DNA from: Bacteroidota bacterium
Lineage (GTDB): Bacteria > Bacteroidota > Bacteroidia > Bacteroidales > VadinHA17
Assembly (NCBI GenBank): GCA_012838685.1
Contig: DUOU01000200.1
Location: 1 to 5,491 of the forward strand
Length of the DNA: 5,491 nucleotides
Direction: 5' to 3'
Part shown: in pieces, positions 1-5,385 of the stretch
How positions within the stretch are numbered: position 1 is the first letter of the stretch
How the letters are laid out: every line of letters starts with the position of its first letter
Made by a program: the position numbers and the translations under genes
Notes under the pieces: model-generated
Database searches by the model: none
What the model saw: only the letters and a program-made list of their open reading frames with translations
Told to the model about the DNA's origin: nothing

Positions 1-142
1 AAAGGTCAAGGAGTTTATCAGCGGTATTCTTGAAAAATTCAAAGGACAGGAAAAAAGCATTTATTATGAGCCGATTCCGGCTCGTAAACAACAGCCACAG
101 GAGCGTGAAAAACGCTCTAAAAATAAAGATTATGAAAGGTAG
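1..142 (+). CDS. 3' end of an unidentified mobile-element gene upstream of tnpV
   Basis: One frame is open from the window edge (first whole codon at base 2) to a TAG at 140-142, giving 46 C-terminal residues. The tail is very basic and Gln/Pro/Glu-rich: it starts with KVKEFISGILEKFKGQEK, passes through a PIPARKQQPQ segment and ends in KNKDYER. The stop lies 10 bases before the tnpV ATG, so the two genes are probably co-transcribed. In Firmicute mobile elements the gene just before tnpV is often a recombinase or relaxase. The charged tail would suit a relaxase C-terminus, but no catalytic motif is in view, so the product is not identified. I am fairly sure this is coding and unsure of its function. 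Confidence 0.55.
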   Translation, partial: KVKEFISGILEKFKGQEKSIYYEPIPARKQQPQEREKRSKNKDYER

Positions 143-152
143 GAAAAAGACA

Positions 153-530
153 ATGGAAAAGACGATTTTTGAAGAAATGGGCGGCGCTTATGTACGACGG
201 GGAGATTATAATCTCCCTTGCTTGTCCTTCCCCACCGAAAAAGAAAATAGACCTATCGGCGTATGGGGACGGCGACACCTGCGCTATCTCAAACAGCACC
301 GCAAAGTGCTTTATACCAACCTGCTCACAAGTGGCAAGTTGAACAGTTATCTTGCCGACATTGACGAACAGGCTGAAGATTTGTTCTTTCGGCTGGTAAA
401 GCAGATAGCGGAGCGTGAGGGGGTGACTGAGCAGCTTAAGGCGGAAAATCAAATAGAATGGGTTGGAAGAATGAATAACATACGCAGTAGAGCGGCGGAG
501 ATTGTAAATGCAGAACTGATTTTCCGTTAA
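153..530 (+). CDS. tnpV: TnpV family transposon-encoded protein
   Basis: This is a 125-residue protein of the TnpV family, first named from the clostridial Tn4451 group of mobilizable transposons. Its molecular role is not established. Recognisable family features are the N-terminal FEEMGG (residues 6-11), the conserved block RPIGVWGRRHLRYLK (33-47), then VLYTNLLTSGKLNSYLADID, and a helical C-terminus with RMNNIRSRAAEIVNAELI. The length is normal for the family and the gene looks intact. I chose the ATG at 153 because family members begin with this MEKTIFEEMGG-like sequence. The same frame is open back to base 30, but that extension overlaps the upstream gene and does not look like the family. 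The ribosome site is weak (GGTAGG at about 138-143). Translation is probably coupled to the upstream gene, and no promoter of its own is visible. The gene marks this stretch as mobile-element backbone. Confidence 0.88.
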   Translation: MEKTIFEEMGGAYVRRGDYNLPCLSFPTEKENRPIGVWGRRHLRYLKQHRKVLYTNLLTSGKLNSYLADIDEQAEDLFFRLVKQIAEREGVTEQLKAENQIEWVGRMNNIRSRAAEIVNAELIFR

Positions 531-537
531 TATTTAA

Positions 538-567
538 TAGGCGGTATGACTTACGCCATACCGCCTA
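538..567. terminator. Bidirectional stem-loop between convergent genes
   Basis: An 11-bp perfect inverted repeat (TAGGCGGTATG at 538-548, CATACCGCCTA at 557-567) with an 8-base loop sits between the tnpV stop (530) and the stop of the convergent restriction gene (573). On the + strand it is followed by a T-rich run (ATTTTAATTATTGTTT). On the - strand the downstream tract is A/T-rich without a long T-run. A shared terminator is the simplest reading. Because it falls exactly at the backbone/cargo junction, it could instead be a relic of insertion. Confidence 0.7.
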
Positions 568-572
568 CAATT

Positions 573-1631
573 TTAATTATTGTTTCTCATGGTAAAATAC
601 AATGTTTGATCAAATCTTCTTTCTGGCATTAGCCGATCTATATATCCCGGCTCTATGATTTGGTTTACAACATTTTTATTTAGCGCAAGGTTTTGAATTC
701 TATCTGTAGTCACATATTTTCTCCACAATGAGCCGCCTACGGCAAACTCTTTATCTGTTTGATTGCCAAAAGCCATTTGTCGATAAATATCGACAACTCT
801 TATCTTTCCAGATTTACTTAATTCCCATAGACACCTTGCTAATCTGGCGGAAGCTCTCATCCCTCGTCTCATGGTTTCAGCGGGTAAAGCGGAATTATCA
901 AGAAATAAGCGAGAAAAGGCATAATCGCTCCATATCACTATATCAAATGCCTGTTCGGCCAGGATAGGAGATTGTCCTTGCGTTTTCCATAGCGTTTGCA
1001 TTAACAAAGGCTTCTGATTCGTATAGTATTTAAGCTGAAAGTTATCAATGGCTTGGCATAGAGCGGGCATCTTATGAGTCATCTCATAGTCATTATCCCA
1101 CATTTGTATAGAAGAACAAGCCTCTTCAAAAATCTCACGAATTTCTCTTGAGTGCTCTTTGATCGAATCAAACATTCCAAGCGCACAATAAGAGGTGGTC
1201 GCAGAACGAACTACAATCTCTGATCCCCATTTTTCTTCTGGCAACACACTCGTCTGAGAGGTTGGGATTACAGTTAATTTAACCTCTAATGGAGAGAGAT
1301 AGTTTCCCTCGGTGTCCTTTACAACTAAATCTATACCATCGATAGGATCAAAAGAATATTGCTGATATGGTGCATACACAGATTCAAAGCTAAAATATAA
1401 GTCTTGCGGTTTTTTATCGCCGCAGTTAAAGACCTCGTTTAATGAAATTTCTTGCGGTCTGACAATTAGTCGATCATTTTCGGCTGACAGCGTAATATAG
1501 ATAGCCTTAATGCCATTGTCTAACATATAACATGCCGTAGCTGTTGGAAAACTTGAATTAAAACAATTTTTCCCCCAATGGTCGTCTACTGTTCGATTGG
1601 AATGAAATATCCCATATAATCCATTCGCCAT
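573..1631 (-). CDS. HindVP-family Type II restriction endonuclease (predicted target GRCGYC)
   Basis: This is a 352-residue cytoplasmic endonuclease resembling the RE_HindVP family, whose prototype HindVP recognises GRCGYC. Family-like N-terminal features are GLYGIFHSNR (residues 4-13) and WGKNCFNSSFPTA (19-31). A probable PD-(D/E)XK active site is DGID (98-101), then E116-V-K118 in SPLEVKLT, followed by the acidic block PEEKWGSEIVVR (131-142). The frame extends upstream to a TTG at 1661. I chose the ATG at 1629-1631 because AGGGG (1644-1640 on the - strand) sits 8 bases before it and the family N-terminus starts there; the longer version would begin inside the GACGTC palindrome. It is divergent from the methyltransferase and convergent with tnpV. 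The specificity is inferred from the family and from the GACGTC sites in its own control region, not proven. No frameshift or missing catalytic residue is seen. Confidence 0.87.
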   Translation of the reverse strand: MANGLYGIFHSNRTVDDHWGKNCFNSSFPTATACYMLDNGIKAIYITLSAENDRLIVRPQEISLNEVFNCGDKKPQDLYFSFESVYAPYQQYSFDPIDGIDLVVKDTEGNYLSPLEVKLTVIPTSQTSVLPEEKWGSEIVVRSATTSYCALGMFDSIKEHSREIREIFEEACSSIQMWDNDYEMTHKMPALCQAIDNFQLKYYTNQKPLLMQTLWKTQGQSPILAEQAFDIVIWSDYAFSRLFLDNSALPAETMRRGMRASARLARCLWELSKSGKIRVVDIYRQMAFGNQTDKEFAVGGSLWRKYVTTDRIQNLALNKNVVNQIIEPGYIDRLMPERRFDQTLYFTMRNNN

Positions 1632-1639
1632 AACAAATT

Positions 1640-1644
1640 CCCCT
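1640..1644 (-). promoter_or_regulatory. Ribosome binding site of the restriction gene
   Basis: AGGGG on the - strand lies 8 bases upstream of the ATG at 1631. It decides the start codon over the TTG at 1661 and the ATG at 1649. It lies 6 bases from the foot of the predicted leader hairpin (1651-1676), close enough for that structure to affect ribosome access. Confidence 0.75.
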
Positions 1645-1650
1645 ATCATT

Positions 1651-1676
1651 GTTGACGTCAAATACTTGACGTCAAC
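1651..1676. promoter_or_regulatory. Paired GACGTC palindromes, candidate operator / methylation switch
   Basis: Two copies of the 10-bp palindrome TTGACGTCAA lie at 1652-1661 and 1666-1675, with centres 14 bp apart and a 4-base spacer (ATAC). The whole block is also an 11-bp perfect inverted repeat (GTTGACGTCAA / TTGACGTCAAC). Each copy contains GACGTC, which matches GRCGYC, the predicted target of this restriction-modification system. The right copy overlaps the -35 box of the methyltransferase promoter. Both copies lie in the leader of the restriction mRNA, where the block could fold into a hairpin. Presence of the sites is seen directly; the regulatory role is inferred. Confidence 0.75.
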
Positions 1677-1694
1677 GCAATCTTGTGCTATAAT
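1666..1694 (+). promoter_or_regulatory. Methyltransferase operon promoter
   Basis: The -35 TTGACG (1666-1671) and -10 TATAAT (1689-1694) are separated by 17 bases, with an extended -10 TG at 1686-1687. The predicted start is near 1701, giving a leader of about 56 bases to the ATG at 1757. The -35 box is built from the right-hand TTGACGTCAA palindrome, so methylation there, or a protein bound there, would directly affect RNA polymerase recognition. This promoter probably drives the methyltransferase, vsr and the DUF4365 gene. Confidence 0.82.
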
Positions 1695-1714
1695 AACATC
1701 GTATAAACCGTTTA

Positions 1715-1743
1715 ATTATAGCATTTTTCATGGCTTTTTTCAA
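1715..1743 (-). promoter_or_regulatory. Restriction gene promoter
   Basis: Read on the - strand, -35 TTGAAA (1743-1738) and -10 TATAAT (1720-1715) are separated by 17 bases, with TGC just before the -10. The predicted start is near 1708, giving a leader of about 77 bases before the ATG at 1631. That leader crosses the whole methyltransferase promoter and both GACGTC palindromes. The promoter faces the methyltransferase promoter, and the two predicted start sites are about 7 bp apart. Confidence 0.75.
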
Positions 1744-1756
1744 GTGGAGGTTGACT

Positions 1757-2914
1757 ATGAAAGCAGTAGATTTGTTTGCAGGTTGCGGTGGGATGTCGCT
1801 TGGTTTCCAAAACGCCGGATTTAATATAGTCGCTGCGTTTGAGTTTTGGGATATAGCTGCGGAGTGTTATGAAAAAAACTTTAATCATCCGGTTTTTCGC
1901 ACGGACTTATCGGATGTAGATTTAGCTATTAAGCAAATTTCTGCTTTTTCTCCAGATTTAATAATTGGCGGCCCACCCTGCCAAGATTTTTCTCATGCGG
2001 GAAAACGCATTGAATCTTCTCGTGCAAGCCTTACGGAGTCTTATGCCCAAATAGTCAGCAATATTCATCCGAAGTATTTTGTTATGGAAAATGTAGACCG
2101 TGCAGAAAAAAGCCATGCTTTTGAAAAAGCAAAAACTGTTTTTAAGAATGCAGGTTATGGCTTGACGCAGATGGTTTTGGACGCAAGCAAATGTGGCGTT
2201 CCTCAAAAAAGAAAACGATTTTTTTGCATTGGAGCATTAGGCAAAGACGATGATTTTATGCGGGATATACTTATAAGTGGAATCCAAAGCAAAGAAACTA
2301 CGCTACGGGATTACTTTGGAGACACCCTTGATTTTGAATTCTACTATCGTCATCCAAGAAATTATAACCGTAGAGCCGTGTTCTCTATTGACGAACCGGC
2401 TCCGACAATGCGAGGGGTTAATAGACCGGTCCCTAAAGGTTATCCCGGTCATCCAAACGATGCTTGTCCTATATCGGATAATATCAGAGCTTTAACTACT
2501 CTTGAACGCTCTTTAATTCAAACTTTTCCCGCTACATTTAGGTGGTGCGGCAATAAAACGGAAATGGAACAAATGATCGGGAACGCAGTTCCTGTAAAAT
2601 TGGCCGAATATGTAGCGTCAGCTTTGCAACAGTATATTAAGTCGGAAGAACAAGTTGAAGCCAATAAGGATTCTTTCGTGGATTGGTTAGTACATTTTCA
2701 GCACTATTCTCAGCGTTCTGCAAGCGATACTCTTTCGAGAGTGCGTCGGGCGGATAAAATGTGTCGTTTAGATGGCGCTCCAAATGATTTTTACTTCTAT
2801 ACTTTGCAGCAGACAAAGGAGTATAACGAATTATCCGTTTCCGTTCGCTCGCAAATAAAACGGGCCTTATCGCTGTATAATAGTTTTATTACGCAGAGCA
2901 GCGCTTCGTTATAA
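1757..2914 (+). CDS. C5-cytosine DNA methyltransferase (Type II, cognate of the HindVP-like enzyme)
   Basis: This 385-residue enzyme transfers a methyl group from S-adenosylmethionine to carbon 5 of cytosine in the system's recognition site, protecting host DNA. Motifs appear in standard order: I DLFAGCGGMSLGF (residues 5-17), IV GGPPCQDFS (71-79) with catalytic C75, VI ENV (111-113), VIII QKRKR (150-154), a target-recognition region at about 160-260, and X GNAVPVKLAEYVA (275-287). I chose the ATG at 1757 because GGAGG (1746-1750) lies 6 bases upstream and the protein then begins right at motif I. An in-frame ATG at 1730 would add nine residues with no good ribosome site. About 85 residues follow motif X and form an unusual, mostly helical extension (FVDWLVHFQHYSQRSASDTL...). 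There is no N-terminal helix-turn-helix extension of the kind found in self-regulating enzymes such as M.SsoII. GRCGYC specificity is inferred from the partner nuclease. Confidence 0.95.
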   Translation: MKAVDLFAGCGGMSLGFQNAGFNIVAAFEFWDIAAECYEKNFNHPVFRTDLSDVDLAIKQISAFSPDLIIGGPPCQDFSHAGKRIESSRASLTESYAQIVSNIHPKYFVMENVDRAEKSHAFEKAKTVFKNAGYGLTQMVLDASKCGVPQKRKRFFCIGALGKDDDFMRDILISGIQSKETTLRDYFGDTLDFEFYYRHPRNYNRRAVFSIDEPAPTMRGVNRPVPKGYPGHPNDACPISDNIRALTTLERSLIQTFPATFRWCGNKTEMEQMIGNAVPVKLAEYVASALQQYIKSEEQVEANKDSFVDWLVHFQHYSQRSASDTLSRVRRADKMCRLDGAPNDFYFYTLQQTKEYNELSVSVRSQIKRALSLYNSFITQSSASL

Positions 2915-2947
2915 ATAACGCTATTCTGCATAAGGGAAGTAAGAATT

Positions 2948-3382
2948 ATGGCGGATGTATTTGATGATAAAAAACGCTCAGAGATAATGAGCAGGGTGCG
3001 CTCTAAAAACAATAAGTCCACGGAACTCAAGCTGATACAAATTTTCAAAGAGAATGGAATAATAGGCTGGAGAAGGAATTATAAAGTTAAAGGACATCCT
3101 GATTTCGTTTTCCTTGATAAGAAAATTGCTATATTCGTAGACGGATGTTTTTGGCACGGACATGATTGCAGAAACACCCGCCCCGCAGATAACGCTGAGT
3201 ATTGGATTAAAAAGCGAGAGCGCAATATGAAGCACGATCAGGAAATAACTGCTTTATTTGAACAGAGAGGTTGGACAGTTATTAGGATTTGGGAGTGCGA
3301 GTTTAAGAAAAAGAAGAGGGAATTACTTTTGAAAAAACTTGCCCCGTGTTCGAAAAATGTTAATAAAGCGGAGGAACAGTAG
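2948..3382 (+). CDS. vsr: Very short patch repair (Vsr) endonuclease
   Basis: This 144-residue protein nicks DNA 5' of the T in T:G mismatches, which form when 5-methylcytosine deaminates, and so starts repair back to C:G. The family start MADVFD..KRSEIMSRVRSKN is clear. By alignment from memory with E. coli Vsr, the catalytic aspartate is D52 (HPDFV), the metal-site histidine is H70 (CFWHGHDC), and the structural zinc ligands are C67, H72, C74 and C117 (IWECEF). E. coli H64 is replaced here by D65, a substitution I believe is common outside Enterobacteria. The length is slightly below that of E. coli Vsr. AAGGGA at 2932-2937 precedes the ATG by 10 bases. The gene follows the methyltransferase by 33 bases, as is typical for Vsr genes linked to C5-methyltransferases. 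Its preferred context should match GRCGYC rather than the Dcm site; that is inference. Confidence 0.94.
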   Translation: MADVFDDKKRSEIMSRVRSKNNKSTELKLIQIFKENGIIGWRRNYKVKGHPDFVFLDKKIAIFVDGCFWHGHDCRNTRPADNAEYWIKKRERNMKHDQEITALFEQRGWTVIRIWECEFKKKKRELLLKKLAPCSKNVNKAEEQ

Positions 3383-5146
3383 ATGCAGGTGCCTTCATCA
3401 ACTAAAACCGAACAAAGAGCGGTAAATGCGTTAGAAGCCATAATTGATGAACATTCAACGATGGTTCATCAGTTTAATGGTAACGATAAAGAAATGTCGT
3501 GGGATGGATATATTTGGCTGTATAAAAAGAATGATGGCGCTCAATCAAAATCAAATTTTGACGGTAGAGTGTCTGTTCAAATTAAAGGTCATAACGATCC
3601 TCAACATAAATTTTTGAACAACAAAAAGATTTCCTATCCTGTTGCGCTTGGCGATTTGAAAGCATATGCTACTGAAAAAGGCGTGCTCTATTTCCTTATT
3701 TTTTTGGATAGTAATCAAAGAGAAATATTCTATGCTTCGCTGTATCCGTCCAAAATCGCCGATTATCTTGAGGCTGCTCAGAAGAAAGGTAATTCAGGTA
3801 CATATAATATTCCGTTTTTGAAGTTAGAAAAGGATGCGAAAAAATTATACATAATCGCAAAACAATTTGACGATGAAGCAAAAAAACAAGGGTCTGCTTA
3901 TACTCCTTTAGTTCAGGATCGGATTAGAAGCGATGATTTTGATAAAATCAAAAGTATAACCTTAACCGTAGTAGGGGCTAAAGATTCATACAACGCATTA
4001 TTGCGATTATCTTCCGGTGATATTTGTTTGTATGGGAAAACGGATGATGATAAGTATCCGAGACCTATGGAGTGGATTGATAAGTCTACCTTTTTTATCG
4101 GAAAAGATGTTAATCAAAAAATATCTGTGGGAGAAGAAGTGTTTTATACCCAATATAAGTGTATAGCTGATTCAAACGGCGGTATGGTTTTGGTTGTAAG
4201 TCCTAATTTAGAAATACGGCTGACAGAAAACAAGTTCAATTTTAAGATTCAGACTTCCTTAAAAGAAGTAAGTCGTGATGCTCGATTTTTATTGGGGCTT
4301 AAAAGCGCCAATTCCTTTATTATCGAGGGGCATAGTTTCCAATATACGAATCTGAATATACCCCTTGAATTTGAAAAACAGCTCAGATATATTGTTGATT
4401 TGTTCAATACATTAAAAATGATTGATTTTGATGTGAATATTAAACTTTCAGATTGTACTGATGGGCAACAAACACAATTAGTAAAACTTGTGAATTTGCG
4501 GTTAGGAGCTTATAATAGCCAATTACAGGATGGACTGAGCAAGTACATTTGGAAGTTTGGAGATAAATGCGTTCCGTTACTAATATTGAAAAAAGATAAT
4601 GAAATTGAATTAGCTAATTCTGTGTATACAAATAAGTTTGCAATTTTTCTACCGTGCAGTGAGAGTAAAAACAAAGAAGGGTATCGCTTTCCGATATTTG
4701 TATATCACGATGTAGATGTTCTTGCCAATCTTTATTATTATGATTACGATGCTTTTAGGTCTCAAATAGACAACGCAGAGATAAACGAAGTTACATCCGG
4801 GGCGTTGCTAGAATGCGTGTTAATTATGATAAATGTTTTTGATCGTAATTCTGACTCGCATTTTCTTGTTTTAGCTGAATATTTACTTCAGCTATTAGAA
4901 CCTTTTATAACAGAGGAACTGATTCTGTTAAATCGGCTTCAAATCAAAAAAAGAACTGGTGAATTTAATAAAGACGATCTTGATCTATTGAATAAAATCG
5001 ATAGCGACGAGATACATATTCTATTTGGAAAATATGTGTTATTAGGCGATAAGACAAAAGCTCAAATATATTTCAAGCGGTTTTCTGATGAAGATCAATC
5101 AAGATATAAAGGCTTTCCCATTTATAAATTATATAGCCAATTATGA
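3383..5146 (+). CDS. DUF4365-type protein with nuclease-like N-terminus, function unknown
   Basis: This is a 587-residue soluble protein with no signal peptide or clear membrane segment. Residues about 5-165 resemble DUF4365: E10 in the first helix, WDGYIWLY with D41, and VSVQIKG with Q66 and K68. This pattern (E...D...QxK) matches the PD-(D/E)XK nuclease-like fold, so DNA cleavage or binding is possible but unproven. Residues about 190-320 look beta-rich and 330-500 mixed. The C-terminus (about 510-587) is helical and loosely TPR-like (LFGKYVLLGDKTKAQIYFKR...). I do not recognise the region after DUF4365. The ATG starts at the base after the vsr TAG, with GGAGG (3370-3374) 8 bases upstream, so translation is probably coupled to vsr. 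The sequence appears more A+T-rich than the methyltransferase gene, perhaps reflecting a separate origin. It may be a second defence effector, a modulator of restriction, or an unrelated passenger. Confidence 0.85.
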   Translation: MQVPSSTKTEQRAVNALEAIIDEHSTMVHQFNGNDKEMSWDGYIWLYKKNDGAQSKSNFDGRVSVQIKGHNDPQHKFLNNKKISYPVALGDLKAYATEKGVLYFLIFLDSNQREIFYASLYPSKIADYLEAAQKKGNSGTYNIPFLKLEKDAKKLYIIAKQFDDEAKKQGSAYTPLVQDRIRSDDFDKIKSITLTVVGAKDSYNALLRLSSGDICLYGKTDDDKYPRPMEWIDKSTFFIGKDVNQKISVGEEVFYTQYKCIADSNGGMVLVVSPNLEIRLTENKFNFKIQTSLKEVSRDARFLLGLKSANSFIIEGHSFQYTNLNIPLEFEKQLRYIVDLFNTLKMIDFDVNIKLSDCTDGQQTQLVKLVNLRLGAYNSQLQDGLSKYIWKFGDKCVPLLILKKDNEIELANSVYTNKFAIFLPCSESKNKEGYRFPIFVYHDVDVLANLYYYDYDAFRSQIDNAEINEVTSGALLECVLIMINVFDRNSDSHFLVLAEYLLQLLEPFITEELILLNRLQIKKRTGEFNKDDLDLLNKIDSDEIHILFGKYVLLGDKTKAQIYFKRFSDEDQSRYKGFPIYKLYSQL

Positions 5147-5385
5147 TATATTGGGGAAAAGTCATTGCCGAACAGTATAAAATTGCCTATAATTAGAAAT
5201 AGCATATATAGTTATTATCCGCAGTTACAGAGCGAGTGTTATCAATCCTGATAACAAACTGATAACATTAGCCCGTATAGGCAGGATAATATGGATATAT
5301 CAAATAATCAAAAGCACCATGAATACGGCAGAGAATAATCTCTAAACAAAATTGATTAGGCTTTGTCGAGTGGGAATGATAATAA
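5147..5385. other. Gene-poor stretch after the operon
   Basis: I see no ORF with a credible start and ribosome site. There is no clear T-tailed terminator after the operon; the CCAAT...ATTGG pair around 5138-5155 has only a 5-bp stem and no T-run. Besides the TGATAAC repeats listed separately, there is a small AGAGA-ATAA-TCTCT hairpin at 5330-5343. The stretch is A/T-rich and could be decayed sequence or a cargo/backbone junction. Confidence 0.5.
5238..5266. repeat. TGATAAC inverted and direct repeats
   Basis: GTTATCA (5238-5244), TGATAAC (5249-5255) and TGATAAC (5260-5266) form a 7-bp inverted pair with a 4-base loop and a direct pair with an 11-bp period. Another TGATAAC occurs at 5403-5409. 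The spacing of about one helical turn would suit a DNA-binding protein, for example a regulator or recombinase accessory site. The function is unknown. Confidence 0.55.

Noticed and set aside
30..152. N-terminal extension of tnpV to an ATG at base 30
   Set aside because: It overlaps the upstream reading frame, has no ribosome site, and the added residues do not resemble the TnpV family, which starts at the ATG at 153.
728..967. Plus-strand open frame of 79 codons inside the restriction gene
   Set aside because: It is antisense to a clearly recognised gene, lacks a ribosome site and shows no family features. The same holds for the other short frames inside the methyltransferase, vsr and DUF4365 genes.
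1632..1661. Longer start of the restriction gene at TTG 1661 or ATG 1649
   Set aside because: The ATG at 1631 has a well-placed AGGGG. The longer versions begin inside or beside the palindrome with no ribosome site, and the family-like N-terminus starts at 1631.
1647..1675. Alternative - strand promoter with -35 TTGACG (1675-1670) and a weak -10 around 1653-1648
   Set aside because: The -10 is poor (AACAAT, 16-base spacer), and transcription would start inside the ribosome site of the restriction gene. The promoter at 1743-1715 is far better.
1651..1676. Rho-independent terminator at the GACGTC inverted repeat
   Set aside because: No T-run follows the stem on either strand, and the block overlaps a promoter and a leader. 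A regulatory role fits better.
1730..1756. Methyltransferase start at ATG 1730
   Set aside because: No ribosome site precedes it, while GGAGG is ideally placed for the ATG at 1757, which begins directly at motif I.
1677..1756. Controller (C) protein gene for the restriction-modification system
   Set aside because: The intergenic region is too short and holds no small helix-turn-helix ORF. None is visible elsewhere in the window.
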